Of a stretch of DNA of 64,000 nt, positions 19,678-28,573 are shown piece after piece. The notes below the pieces were generated by a model. The model was not told the DNA's origin and did no database searches. It saw only the letters and a program-made list of their open reading frames with translations. Both the position numbers and the translations under genes were made by a program. The first letter of the stretch is position 1, and every line of letters starts with the position of its first letter. Origin of the DNA: Corallococcus sp. NCRR (GTDB lineage: Bacteria; Myxococcota; Myxococcia; Myxococcales; Myxococcaceae). The stretch lies in assembly GCF_026965535.1 (NCBI RefSeq), contig NZ_CP114039.1, forward strand, positions 5,022,001-5,086,000, read 5' to 3'.

Positions 19678-20338
19678 CGCCGGGGACTTCCCGCTCGTGG
19701 GGCGCCTCCAGGCCCACCTGGAGGCCATCTACGGCTTCCAGTGCGAGGCCCGCGCGGAGGCCTTCGTGGTGGTGGACGCACAGGTCGCCGCGCTGCTGGG
19801 CGGCACCGGGCGCGCGCAGGAGGAGCTGCTCGTCCTGGAGGCCCGGGGCGGCCTGGAGGTGGCGCTCTACCTGGACCCCGGCTTGCGTGAGCGGATGGAG
19901 CGCTACGCGGGCAGCCCGCTGGCTTCCGTGCTGGAGGGCGACCTGGACGGCTACTGCCAGGTGACCGAAGGCGTCAGCCACTTCCTCTACGTCGCGCACA
20001 CGGCGCACTACGAGCGCACGGTGTCGCTCTTGGAGCTGGAGGCCCAGGCGGAGGTGGACAAGTTCGTCGTGTGCCTCATGCACCGCTGGGGCGAGGGCGT
20101 GGCCGGGTGGGCGCGGGAGCTTTTGGGGCGCCTCTTCGACCGCGTGGCGTACCAGCCGCTGCTGTCCGTGGAGGAGCGCTGGCGCTACGAGGAGGCGAAC
20201 CGGCTGTCCCGGCGCTTCTGCGCGCGGCTCATGGGGCACGTCCTGAGCCGGCGGTTGGACCGGCTCCTCGGCGACCTGCGTTATGCCTACCGGTTGGGGG
20301 CGGAGGCCAAGCTGCGCCACTTCGCGCACGGCGGTTGA
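19667..20338 (+). CDS. Unrecognised 223-residue protein
   Basis: A TTG start at 19667 overlaps the stop of the preceding gene by 11 bases and has GGGG about 4 bases upstream; a GTG at 19697 is an alternative. The protein is soluble and mixed alpha/beta, with FVVVDAQVAALLGG and VTEGVSHFLYVAHTAHYERT in the first half and a helical, Arg-rich C-terminus (RWRYEEANRLSRRFCARLM). It has no recognised family. Tight linkage to the 199-residue gene suggests a shared task. The NUDIX gene follows after 39 bases. Confidence 0.75.
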   Translation: MPTDAGDFPLVGRLQAHLEAIYGFQCEARAEAFVVVDAQVAALLGGTGRAQEELLVLEARGGLEVALYLDPGLRERMERYAGSPLASVLEGDLDGYCQVTEGVSHFLYVAHTAHYERTVSLLELEAQAEVDKFVVCLMHRWGEGVAGWARELLGRLFDRVAYQPLLSVEERWRYEEANRLSRRFCARLMGHVLSRRLDRLLGDLRYAYRLGAEAKLRHFAHGG

Positions 20339-20377
20339 GGGGTCCCGGCCGCCGCCTGCATCGGGTAGGGTGGGGGC

Positions 20378-20854
20378 ATGCCGCGCGAGGCGTCCTCAGG
20401 AGGCATCGTCATCCGCTTCCAGGACGGGGCCTGGGAGGTCGCCGTCATCCGTCCGCACGGGCGCCACCTGTGGGCGCTGCCCAAGGGCCACGTGGACCCT
20501 GGCGAGACGCCGGAGCAGACCGCGCGGCGCGAGGTGAAGGAGGAGACGGGGCTCTCCGGCGTGGCGCTGCTCGCGCCCCTGGGGGAGATCCGCTACGTCT
20601 ACCAGTTCCGGGGGCAGCGCATCTTCAAGCGCGTCCACTTCTTCCTCTTCCGCTACGAGGCGGGGGAGCTGGGGCCGCTGCCGGGGCCGCGCGTGGAGGT
20701 GGACGAGGTGCGCTGGATGCCGCTCGAGGGGCTGATTCCGGCGCTGGGCTACAAGGGTGAGAAGGCCGTCGCCGGCCGGGCGCTGCGGTGGATGCGCGCC
20801 CAGGGCCTGGCGCCCGGAGCTCCTCCCCCCGCGGAGGGGAAGGAGCCGGGGTAG
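20378..20854 (+). CDS. NUDIX hydrolase
   Basis: A 158-residue pyrophosphohydrolase. The Nudix box GX5EX7REUXEEXGU is complete: G37, E43, then REVKEETGL at 51-59, which binds the catalytic Mg2+. GRHLWALPKGHVDPGE before it is typical of the MutT/Ap4A-type subgroup. The C-terminal 25 residues are Pro/Gly-rich and probably disordered. The substrate cannot be read from sequence; nucleoside diphosphate derivatives or dinucleoside polyphosphates are the usual ones. It is convergent with rpoZ, ten bases apart. Confidence 0.9.
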   Translation: MPREASSGGIVIRFQDGAWEVAVIRPHGRHLWALPKGHVDPGETPEQTARREVKEETGLSGVALLAPLGEIRYVYQFRGQRIFKRVHFFLFRYEAGELGPLPGPRVEVDEVRWMPLEGLIPALGYKGEKAVAGRALRWMRAQGLAPGAPPPAEGKEPG

Positions 20855-20864
20855 CGCGGGAAGG

Positions 20865-21104
20865 CTACTTCTTGGCTTCCTCGCCCACGTACTTGCCGGA
20901 CAGCGCCTCGCGCACATCGCGGTCGAACTTCACGCGCTGGGTGGCGACCTCGCGCAGGGCGAGCACGGGCGGCTTGTTCTTCGAGGTCTCGATGATGGGC
21001 CGGGCGCCGGCCATCAGCTGGCGCGCGCGCTTGGCGCCCAGGAGCACCAGCGCGAACCGGTTGTCCACGTAGGGAAGGCAGTCTTCAACGGTAACGCGGG
21101 CCAT
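20865..21104 (-). CDS. rpoZ: RNA polymerase omega subunit
   Basis: 79 residues matching omega: [21 protein letters not shown], then GAKRARQL and [13 protein letters not shown]. Omega helps assemble beta-prime into core RNA polymerase and forms part of a ppGpp site in proteobacteria. ATG 21104 was chosen over a longer frame because family proteins start MARVTVEDC. No spoT or gmk follows; the gene appears monocistronic with its own promoter. Confidence 0.96.
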   Translation of the reverse strand: MARVTVEDCLPYVDNRFALVLLGAKRARQLMAGARPIIETSKNKPPVLALREVATQRVKFDRDVREALSGKYVGEEAKK

Positions 21105-21147
21105 GGAACATCCTTCTTGGCTCTGACCGAGCCGGTGGAAGCCTCTC

Positions 21148-21176
21148 AACCTAAAGAGCGGGTCTGGATCAGTCAA
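21148..21176 (-). promoter_or_regulatory. Sigma-70-type promoter of rpoZ
   Basis: On the minus strand TTGACT (21176-21171) and TAGGTT (21153-21148) are spaced by 17 bases, 44 bases before the rpoZ ATG. Confidence 0.6.
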
Positions 21177-21461
21177 GGAAGGATGGCGGGCCGGAAGAGT
21201 GCTCGGCAGCCGACCCGCCCACACGCGAGGTGTTGGCTGACGTACGCTCCATTCTCAACTTCCGGAATTCGAGACCAAAGGCCTCAACGGATCAGAAGGG
21301 GTGCGTTTTTCGAGTAGGGAATGGAACGCCAGGGTGGGTCCAAATCGCCCCGTCGCCGGCCGGTTTCCGGGGTGGCGGGTTCGCGGGAGGAGGTTGCTCA
21401 TGAGCGCAGGAGCGTCGTCTGGCGCCGGCCGTGTCCGGCGGGTGGCGGAGGGGTGGCCGTG
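21177..21461. other. Intergenic stretch between divergent rpoZ and the NmrA-like gene
   Basis: Beyond the rpoZ promoter I see no gene. A frame is open from 21321 into the NmrA-like gene but reads like random high-GC sequence until 21459. The patch CTCAACTTCCGGAATTCGAG around 21253-21272 is less GC-rich than its surroundings and could hold the promoter of the plus-strand gene. Confidence 0.4.
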
Positions 21462-22328
21462 GTGAGTGGGCCGGTGCTCGTCACGGGGCCCACGGGCAAC
21501 GTGGGGCGCGCGGTGGTGCGCGCGCTCTTATCCGAAGGGGTGGCGGTGCGCGCGGCGGTGAAGTCGCCGGAGCACACGGTGTCGCTGCTCAAGGAGATGG
21601 ACGGGGACGTGATGCCCATGCCGCTGGACTTCCTGCGGCCGGAGACGTTCCTCCCCGCGCTGGAGGGCGTGCGGGGCGTGTTCCTGATGCATCCGCCGGC
21701 CATCGCCCACGCGGAAGGGACGCTCAACGCGTTCATCGACGCCGCCGCCACGCAGGGCGTGAAGCAGGTGGTGTTCCTGTCCATGGCGGGGGCACAGACG
21801 CGCGCGTGGGCGCCGCACCACGCGGTGGAGGCGCACCTGATGCGCTCCAACGTCGGGTGGACGCTGCTGCGCCCGGCGTTCTTCGCGCAGAACCTGGGGG
21901 ACGCGTACCGCGAGGACATCCGCCAGGACGGCCGGCTCTACATGCCCGCGGGCCACGGCAAGGTGGCCTTCGTGGACGTGCGCGACGTGGGGGAGGTGGC
22001 GGCGCGGGCGCTCTTGGACACGTCGCTGCGCAACCGCGCCTTCACGCTCACCGGCCTGGAGGCGGTGACGTTCGAGGAGGTCGCGTCCGTGCTGTCGGAG
22101 GTGCTGGGCCGGCCCATCCGCTACGTGCCCGCGTCGGTGCCCGGCTACGTGCGCCACCTGCACCAGCGCCGGCTGTCCTGGGGCCAGTTGGGCATGCAGA
22201 CGCTGATGCACGTGGGGCTTCGCTTCGGGAAGGCGGAGCAGGTGGACCCTACGCTCACCAATCTCTTGGGCCGTCCCACGCGCACGGTGCGCCAGTACAT
22301 CGAGGACCACGCGCCGCTCTGGCGCTGA
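21462..22328 (+). CDS. NmrA-like NAD(P)-binding oxidoreductase
   Basis: A 288-residue atypical short-chain dehydrogenase. The nucleotide-binding motif GPVLVTGPTGNVGRA is at the extreme N-terminus, as expected for NmrA/SDRa proteins. VFLSMAGAQTR and TLLRPAFFAQNLGD are characteristic of the azoreductase/quinone oxidoreductase-2 branch. GTG 21462 follows GGAGGGG by 8 bases; GTG 21459 is an equal alternative. The frame runs 47 codons farther upstream without family sequence. It is convergent with the DoxX-like gene. The substrate is unknown. Confidence 0.85.
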   Translation: MSGPVLVTGPTGNVGRAVVRALLSEGVAVRAAVKSPEHTVSLLKEMDGDVMPMPLDFLRPETFLPALEGVRGVFLMHPPAIAHAEGTLNAFIDAAATQGVKQVVFLSMAGAQTRAWAPHHAVEAHLMRSNVGWTLLRPAFFAQNLGDAYREDIRQDGRLYMPAGHGKVAFVDVRDVGEVAARALLDTSLRNRAFTLTGLEAVTFEEVASVLSEVLGRPIRYVPASVPGYVRHLHQRRLSWGQLGMQTLMHVGLRFGKAEQVDPTLTNLLGRPTRTVRQYIEDHAPLWR

Positions 22329-22334
22329 AGCGCC

Positions 22335-22691
22335 TCAGGCGTACCAGAGCGCCCAGGCGATGAGCACGACCTGGAGCGGCAGCCGCGCCCAGAGCAGGGC
22401 CCGGGGAATCTTCCGGAACTGCTCCGGGTGGCGGGCCATGTGGAGGTTCGCGGGGAACACCGCGACGAAGAGCGCGACCAGGCCCCAGGCCGCGAGCCGC
22501 GTGGTGGCGGGCACCAGCAGGAAGATGCCCAGCAGCACCTCCGCCACGCCGCTCAAGAGCACCAGCTCCCGGGGCCACGGCAGGTACGGCGGCATGATGC
22601 GCATGTACATGCGGGGCTTGAGGAAGTGGTTCACTCCCGCGGCGACCATGAACAGCGCGAGCACGTACTGCAGGATGGTTTTGACGTCCAT
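22335..22691 (-). CDS. DoxX-like membrane protein
   Basis: 118 residues with four predicted transmembrane helices: about 5-20, 45-62, 67-85 and 98-116. FMVAAGVNHFLKPRMYMRIMPPYLPWPRE is typical of the DoxX-like family. The function of this branch is unknown; some relatives serve quinone oxidoreductases. The gene is convergent with the NmrA-like gene (6 bases apart) and lies 57 bases downstream of pgm. Confidence 0.85.
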   Translation of the reverse strand: MDVKTILQYVLALFMVAAGVNHFLKPRMYMRIMPPYLPWPRELVLLSGVAEVLLGIFLLVPATTRLAAWGLVALFVAVFPANLHMARHPEQFRKIPRALLWARLPLQVVLIAWALWYA

Positions 22692-22748
22692 GGACGGTGG
22701 GGCTCCTCGCGCGGCATCGAAGCCCGCGCGAGGCTCCCGAGTCCACGC

Positions 22749-24386
22749 CTACTTTCCGGCGAACGCCTCTCCGACGATGGCGCGGGCCTCCTGGACGATG
22801 GCGTCCAGGTGCGCCTGGTCGCGGAAGCTCTCCGCGTAGATTTTGTACACGTCCTCCGTGCCGGACGGACGCGCGGCGAACCAGCCGTTCTCCGTCGTCA
22901 CCTTGAGGCCGCCCAGGTCCGCGTTGTTGCCCGGCGCGCGCGTGAGGCGCTGGAGGATGGGCTCGCCGGCCAGCGACGTGGCCTTCACCGCCTCCGGCGA
23001 CAGCTTCTTCAGCGCGGCCTTCTGGGCGGACGTGGCCGGCTGGTCGATGCGCGTGTACAGCGGCGCGCCGAACTTCTTCGTCAGTTCTTGATAGTGCTCG
23101 CCGGGGTCCTTGCCGGTGCGCGCCAGGACTTCCGCCGCGAGCAGGTCCAGGATGATGCCGTCCTTGTCCGTGGTCCACACGGTGCCGTCCTTGCGCAGGA
23201 AGGACGCGCCCGCGCTCTCCTCGCCGCCGAAGCCCAGGGAGCCGTCCAGCAGCCCGTCCACGAACCACTTGAAGCCCACCGGCACCTCCACCACGCGGCG
23301 GCCCAGGTCCTTGCCCACGCGGTCGATGAGGCTGCTGCTCACCAGCGTCTTGCCCACCGCCGCGTCCGCCTTCCAGCCCGGGCGGTTGCGGAAGAGGTAG
23401 TGGATGGCGACCGCGAGGTAGTGGTTCGGGTTCATCAGCCCCATGCTGCGGGTGACGATGCCGTGGCGGTCGGAGTCCGTGTCGTTGCCGAACGCGAGCG
23501 CGTACTGGTCCTTGAGCTTCACCAGGTTCGCCATCGCGTACGGCGACGAGCAGTCCATGCGGATCTTCCCGTCATGGTCCGCGGGCATGAAGCCGAAGGT
23601 GGGGTCCACGGTGGGGTTCACCACCGTGAGGTCCAGCCCGTACTTCCGGGCAATCGGCGCCCAGTAGTCCAGGTTGGAGCCGCCCAGCGGATCCGCGCCC
23701 AGCTTCAGCTTCGCGCCCCGGATGACGTCCAGGTCCACCACGTTCGCCAGGTCCGCCACGTACGGGGTGATGAAGTCATAGACCTTCACCGTGGCGCTCG
23801 CGCGCGCCTTCTCGTAGGGGACGCGCTGCACGCCCGTGTTGCCCGCGGCCATCAGCTCGTTGGCGCGCTTCTCCACCAGCGACGTGACGTTCGTGTCGGC
23901 GGGGCCGCCGTTGGGCGGGTTGTACTTGATGCCGCCGTCCTCCGGCGGGTTGTGGGACGGGGTGATGACGATGCCGTCCGCGAGCCCGCGCGTGCGGCCC
24001 CGGTTGTACGTGAGGATGGCGTGGGAGATGACCGGCGTGGGCGTGGCGCCGTCCGTGTAGCGGACCTCCACGCCGTGCGCGGCCAGCACCTCCAGCGTGG
24101 TGCGCTGGGCGGGCTCGGAGAGGGCGTGCGTGTCCATGCCCAGGAAGAGCGGGCCGTCATAGCCCTGCTGCTTGCGGTACTCGCACAGGGCCTGCGCCAC
24201 CGCGAGGATGTGCGCCTCGTTGAAGCCGCGGCGCGCGGCGCTCCCCCGGTGACCGGAGGTGCCGAAGGCCACGCGCTGCTCGGCCACGGACGCGTCGGGC
24301 GTGTCGTCGTAGTACTGCGCGCGCAGCTTGTCGGGGTTGATCAGCAGGTCGCGCGAGAGGGGCTTGCCAGCGGAAGGGTGTGCCAT
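22749..24386 (-). CDS. pgm: Phosphoglucomutase (alpha-D-glucose phosphate-specific)
   Basis: The 545 residues match the Pgm family. It interconverts glucose 1-phosphate and glucose 6-phosphate in the cytoplasm, feeding UDP-glucose and polysaccharide synthesis. Motifs: [10 protein letters not shown] near 41-50, the phosphoserine loop [14 protein letters not shown] with catalytic Ser144, the Mg2+ loop [10 protein letters not shown], the sugar-binding GGEESAG, and the phosphate-binding [18 protein letters not shown] 24386 gives the canonical [11 protein letters not shown] start. Confidence 0.97.
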   Translation of the reverse strand: MAHPSAGKPLSRDLLINPDKLRAQYYDDTPDASVAEQRVAFGTSGHRGSAARRGFNEAHILAVAQALCEYRKQQGYDGPLFLGMDTHALSEPAQRTTLEVLAAHGVEVRYTDGATPTPVISHAILTYNRGRTRGLADGIVITPSHNPPEDGGIKYNPPNGGPADTNVTSLVEKRANELMAAGNTGVQRVPYEKARASATVKVYDFITPYVADLANVVDLDVIRGAKLKLGADPLGGSNLDYWAPIARKYGLDLTVVNPTVDPTFGFMPADHDGKIRMDCSSPYAMANLVKLKDQYALAFGNDTDSDRHGIVTRSMGLMNPNHYLAVAIHYLFRNRPGWKADAAVGKTLVSSSLIDRVGKDLGRRVVEVPVGFKWFVDGLLDGSLGFGGEESAGASFLRKDGTVWTTDKDGIILDLLAAEVLARTGKDPGEHYQELTKKFGAPLYTRIDQPATSAQKAALKKLSPEAVKATSLAGEPILQRLTRAPGNNADLGGLKVTTENGWFAARPSGTEDVYKIYAESFRDQAHLDAIVQEARAIVGEAFAGK

Positions 24387-24531
24387 GTCGGGGCCAACCC
24401 TAGCCGCGCGCGCTCTCAAGAGGGGAGCCGAAGTCACAGTCCCTGTCGCGCGCCTCACCCGTCCTGACGCGCTCCGTCCAGTAGCGGGCGGGGCGCGGGC
24501 TGCCGGGACGGGAGCGCGTGTCCGGAAGCCG

Positions 24532-25857
24532 TCAGCGCGCCACGGCGACGGAGGCCGAGGAGGACGACGCGGGCGGGACGGATTCGGGCGCGGGGGGCTC
24601 GTCCTGCTTCGGCTGGGCGGCGTTCTCCGGCAGGAACGTCAGCAGCACCAGCGCGGGGATGGCCGCCGCGGCGGTGAAGGCGAAGAAGGTGGGCCAGCCC
24701 ATCCACGTGGCCAGGTATCCGGACACGGAGCCGATGAGCCGGTTGGCGATGGTGCCCAGCGCGGACAGCAGCGCGTACTGCGTGGCGCTGAAGCTCTTGT
24801 GGCACAGCGACATGATGAAGGCCGCGAACGCCGTGACGCCCAGGCCCGTGCACACGTTGTCCACGGCGATGGTGCCCGCGAGCATCAGGTCGTTCTTGCC
24901 CACCAGCGCCAGGGCCATGAAGGCCAGGTTGGTGAGGCCCTGCGCGGCGCCGAAGATGAAGAGCGCGCGGCGCATGCTGAGCTTCACCATCAGCACGCCG
25001 CCCAGCAGGCCGCCGCCGATGGTGGCCACCATGCCCAGCGTCTTGCTGAGCGCGCCAATCTCCGTGTTGGAGAAGCCCAGCTCGATGTAGAAGGGCGTCA
25101 CCATGCTGGCGGCGATGGCGTCCCCCAGCTTGTAGAGCACCAGGAACGCGAGCACTCCCAGCGCGTACTCGCGGCGGAAGTAGTCCACGAAGGGCCGCAC
25201 CACCGCATCCGCCAGGTTGCGCGGAGGCCTTACGCTCTGGGGCTCCGGGGCCAGCAGGGTCGCCACCACGCCCACGCCCATGAGCACGCCCATGACGTAG
25301 TACGTCCGCGACCAGCCCAGGTGGTCCGACAGGATGAACGCGAGCCCGCCCGCCACGAGCATGCCCAGCCGGTAGCCGGTGACGTACAGCGAGTTGCCCA
25401 GCCCGCGCTCCTCCAGGGTGAGGATGTCCGTTCGCCACGCGTCCGCGACGATGTCCTGGCTGGCGGACAGGAACGTCACCACCACCGCCATGCACGCCAT
25501 GGCCAGCGGGGTGTCCTTCGGGTTCACCAGGCCCATGGCGGCGATGGCGCCCATGAGCAGCACCTGCGTGAGCAGCATCCAGCCGCGCCGCCGGCCCAGG
25601 AAGGGCAGAGTGTAGCGGTCCATCAGCGGCGCCCACAGCACCTTGAAGGTGTAGGGCAGCGCCACCAGGCTGAAGATGCCAATCGTCTTGAGATTGACCC
25701 CCTCGTTCTTCATCCACGCGGACAGCGTGACGCCGGTCAGCCACAGGGGGAGGCCGGACGCGAAGCCGACGGCCATCAGGAGCCAGACGCGCCGGCTCTT
25801 CAAGACGGTGAGAAGCGAGGAGTTGGGCATGGGGGCGCGGGAAACAGCCGCCAGCAT
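24532..25857 (-). CDS. AmpG-like major facilitator permease
   Basis: A 441-residue protein with twelve predicted membrane helices. [26 protein letters not shown] near the N-terminus and [26 protein letters not shown] are signatures of the AmpG branch, which imports anhydro-muropeptides for cell-wall recycling. The C-terminal 30 residues are Pro/Ser-rich. Start ATG 25857 has GGTGGA upstream; ATG 25830 is possible. It follows the caspase-module lipoprotein after 95 bases on the same strand and may be read through from that operon. The substrate is inferred from family membership. Confidence 0.88.
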   Translation of the reverse strand: MLAAVSRAPMPNSSLLTVLKSRRVWLLMAVGFASGLPLWLTGVTLSAWMKNEGVNLKTIGIFSLVALPYTFKVLWAPLMDRYTLPFLGRRRGWMLLTQVLLMGAIAAMGLVNPKDTPLAMACMAVVVTFLSASQDIVADAWRTDILTLEERGLGNSLYVTGYRLGMLVAGGLAFILSDHLGWSRTYYVMGVLMGVGVVATLLAPEPQSVRPPRNLADAVVRPFVDYFRREYALGVLAFLVLYKLGDAIAASMVTPFYIELGFSNTEIGALSKTLGMVATIGGGLLGGVLMVKLSMRRALFIFGAAQGLTNLAFMALALVGKNDLMLAGTIAVDNVCTGLGVTAFAAFIMSLCHKSFSATQYALLSALGTIANRLIGSVSGYLATWMGWPTFFAFTAAAAIPALVLLTFLPENAAQPKQDEPPAPESVPPASSSSASVAVAR

Positions 25858-25952
25858 AGAGAATCCACCCCGCGCGTCACCTTCCAATGGCCAGGGACTG
25901 TCCGCCCGGCTGCTGTCCGGCCCCAAGCTCAGGCGGAGCCCGGGCGGCCTCT

Positions 25953-26918
25953 TCAGGGCTTCGGGTCCAGCGCGGACACGTCCGGACAGGTGGCGCGGTT
26001 GCCCTCGGTGGGGGTGATGAAGTCCCAGTTGCGCTGCATGAAGGTGATGCGCGTCCGGGCGTCCCAGCACTCCGTGTACTGCGCGCCCTTCGCGTCTCCG
26101 TCCAGGATGTTGAGCACCAGCACGCCCCGGCCATCCGGCGTCCAGCGCGCCACGATGTCCAGCGTCTCCAAAAGCCCGCCGGGAATCAGGTCCGTGCCCG
26201 GCAGCCGGAACGCCATCTCCCCCAGGCCCTCGGGCGTCTGACGCGACGCATAGCGGGTGTTGGGCGTCGTGGCGCCCGCACCGGTGAAGAGCAGCTCCAC
26301 GCGCGTGGGCAGCGCCTTCGTCTGGTAGTCGATGTCCAGCCGGTCCAGGTTGCGCGCGTCCCCCGTGTCGAAGCCGTGCGCGCGGGCCGCCTCGAGGTCC
26401 AGCGCGAGCGTGCCGGTGCCCTTGCGGATGCCGCCGTCCGCCTGGAAGGCGCCGGGCAAATAGGTCCACCACGCGGCCTCGCCGCCGCCCCGGGGACGGA
26501 ACTGGAGGAGGTAGGTGAAGGAGTCCTCCTGGCGCTCCATCACGAAGCGCAGCTCGTGGCCCGGGTGGTCGTCCGAGGGGAAGGGGCCCCAGATGCGCCG
26601 GTCGGTTTCTCGCGTGGTGGGCGGGGCGTCGCGGAACAGCTCCAGCAGGGCGAGCAGGCCATCCACGCTGGTGTTGAACTGCGTGCCCGCTCGGTAGGCC
26701 TGGAGGGCGAGCTCCGACGTGCCGCCCAGCACCAGCGACGCGCCCAGCCGCTGGGTGCGCGGGCCCAGGCCCTGGCCGGAGCGGGCGGTGTCCGGCAGCT
26801 TCGCGGCCAGGTCCTCGCGCTGGGGCAGGGCGTTCTGGAACTCCAGGTCGTCGTTGGAGAAGTCGCCGCCGCACGCGACCGCGAGGAGACAGCAGAGGGC
26901 AAGGGCAAAGGTTCGCAT
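25953..26918 (-). CDS. Lipoprotein B of the ECF/caspase module
   Basis: A 321-residue lipoprotein (MRTFALALCCLLAVACGGDF, lipobox AVAC). The mature part is rich in beta strands. It aligns by eye over its length with the lipoprotein at 29926-30924: NDDLEFQNALPQRE versus NDADTFREGLPSKE, then GQGL, then PPTTRETDRRIWGP versus PPTTLEENKAVWGP, and TECWDARTR versus NECWDTNFL. GGGAG precedes ATG 26918; the ATG at 26933, overlapping the caspase stop as ATGA, is an alternative. It is the last gene of the operon. The family is not known to me. Confidence 0.8.
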   Translation of the reverse strand: MRTFALALCCLLAVACGGDFSNDDLEFQNALPQREDLAAKLPDTARSGQGLGPRTQRLGASLVLGGTSELALQAYRAGTQFNTSVDGLLALLELFRDAPPTTRETDRRIWGPFPSDDHPGHELRFVMERQEDSFTYLLQFRPRGGGEAAWWTYLPGAFQADGGIRKGTGTLALDLEAARAHGFDTGDARNLDRLDIDYQTKALPTRVELLFTGAGATTPNTRYASRQTPEGLGEMAFRLPGTDLIPGGLLETLDIVARWTPDGRGVLVLNILDGDAKGAQYTECWDARTRITFMQRNWDFITPTEGNRATCPDVSALDPKP

Positions 26919-26929
26919 CACGTGCTCCC

Positions 26930-28573
26930 TCATGGCTCGTACGTGAGGAGCGCGGCCAGCTCCCAGAATCCCAGGGAGCGCTGCGCGTCGACGGTGTACT
27001 GGAGGTACTGCAGGCGGCTGCGCGCGGTGAGGTTCAACCTGCGCGTGAGCTGGACGCGCGCGCCCGTCGCCAGGCCCGGTGACACCATGGCGAAGCGTTG
27101 ATCCGGGAATGCCGCGTCGTCGAACTTGCGGCCCATGATGAGGTACGCGACGCGCACGCCCACGAACGGAGCGAAGCGGCCCACGGGCCATTCCGCGGTG
27201 AGGCTGGTGCCCACGTTCACCACGGAGTAGCGGTACGTGGGGCCCGCCAGCGTGGGCAGGGCCAGCACGCCGTTCGTGCCGCCCACCGCCGCGTCGAAGC
27301 CCCAGACCCAGTCGCGGCGGAAGTAGTCGTGCAGCTCGGCCTCCGCGCCGAAGAGGGGCACGGAGAGGAAGAGGGACTGGCGCGTCTGGGCGTCGAAGAA
27401 GGACTGGAAGCCGCCGGTGAGTCCGAAGGTCCACCACGTGCCCTTGTCCAGCATGGCGCCCTTCACGGGGTCGTCGGAGAAGGGCGCGTCCTTGAAGCGC
27501 GGCTCCTGCAGGATGGTCGTGCGCCCGCGAGCGACCTCCACTTCGCCGATGCGCAGCCGGTCGCTGAGCCGGCGCTTCACGCGGTAGGTGCCGGGGGCCA
27601 GGGCGACGCGGCGCTCGGTGTCCGCGGCCTTGTCCAGCTCCGCGACCACGAGTCCGCCCGGGTCCACGAAGTAGTAGGAGCCCGCGGGGGCGTTGCCGGG
27701 GACGACCAGGCCCTCGGCGCTCGCGCGCAGGTCGGTGAGGACCAGGTCGCCGTTGCCCGCCAGGTCGTAGCTGAACGTCGGATGCTGCGGGCCCGCGCTG
27801 CTGTCCGCCGTGTCCGCGACGGTGCGGGCGTAGGCGTGCGAATACGCCTCGAAGAGCGTCACGCGGCCGTCGCCGCTGCGGTCCGCGTCCCCCAGCAGGC
27901 CGCTGGCCAGGTGATGGGAGAAGTAGCTGCCGCCCAGCGCGTCCGACTCCTGCGAGTCCTCGTCCGCGGCGCTGGAGGTGAGGATGACGACGCCCCGGGC
28001 ATCGCGTGCGGCGCCGGACTCCACGTCGAAGGCCGGGGCCTTGCGAGCGCCCTTGGTGCGGGTGAGCGCACCCGAGCGGCAGGAGTCGAGGATGGCGATG
28101 CGGATGTCCACGGGCGCGTCGGCCAGCCGGCGCTTGAGCGCGTCGAAGGCGAGCCGTGAATCCCCCAGCCGCAGCGCGCCGTCCTTCGCGTGGCCGGAGT
28201 AGTAGACGAACAGAGCGGTGCGCTCGCCGCGGGCCTGGGCCGCGCGGGCCTGTTGCTCCAGCTCCGACAACGCGACGAGGAAGCTCTTCGCGTCGTCGTC
28301 CAGGAGGAGCTTCGCGTCGGCCGGGGACACGCCGCCCAGCCGCGTGAGCAGGTCGTGCATCTTGCGCGCATCGTCACGCGCGTAGCTCAGGGGCCGCGTA
28401 TCCGCGCCGCCCGTGTCGTTGCCCGCGATGAGCGCGAAGCGGTGCAGCGTGTCCGCGTGCGCGGCGGTGGAGGCCAGCACCAGCGCGGAAATCGAGGCCC
28501 GCATCGCCGAAACCAGGCTCCGTGCCCAGACCGCCACAGGAGCGAGCACCTGTCTCACGGGGCCGTCGCTCAT
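26930..28573 (-). CDS. Secreted caspase-like (C14) protease with beta-barrel-like C-terminus
   Basis: 547 residues. A signal peptide or anchor covers about 1-40 (MRASISALVLASTAAHA). The caspase domain (about 43-290) has the catalytic dyad in YYSGHAKDG (His128) and ILDSCRSGAL (Cys165), plus TSSAADEDSQES and a calcium-loop-like DRSGDGRVTLFE. A beta-sandwich-like linker (about 305-375; LAPGTYRVKRRLSDRLRIGEV) follows. The last 160 residues have alternating amphipathic strands with aromatic ends (FGLTGGFQSFF, YSVVNVGTSLTAEWPVGRFAPF), as in outer-membrane barrels. ATG 28573 overlaps the TGA of the anti-sigma gene. The substrate is unknown; secretion places it in the periplasm or outer membrane. Confidence 0.85.
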   Translation of the reverse strand: MSDGPVRQVLAPVAVWARSLVSAMRASISALVLASTAAHADTLHRFALIAGNDTGGADTRPLSYARDDARKMHDLLTRLGGVSPADAKLLLDDDAKSFLVALSELEQQARAAQARGERTALFVYYSGHAKDGALRLGDSRLAFDALKRRLADAPVDIRIAILDSCRSGALTRTKGARKAPAFDVESGAARDARGVVILTSSAADEDSQESDALGGSYFSHHLASGLLGDADRSGDGRVTLFEAYSHAYARTVADTADSSAGPQHPTFSYDLAGNGDLVLTDLRASAEGLVVPGNAPAGSYYFVDPGGLVVAELDKAADTERRVALAPGTYRVKRRLSDRLRIGEVEVARGRTTILQEPRFKDAPFSDDPVKGAMLDKGTWWTFGLTGGFQSFFDAQTRQSLFLSVPLFGAEAELHDYFRRDWVWGFDAAVGGTNGVLALPTLAGPTYRYSVVNVGTSLTAEWPVGRFAPFVGVRVAYLIMGRKFDDAAFPDQRFAMVSPGLATGARVQLTRRLNLTARSRLQYLQYTVDAQRSLGFWELAALLTYEP

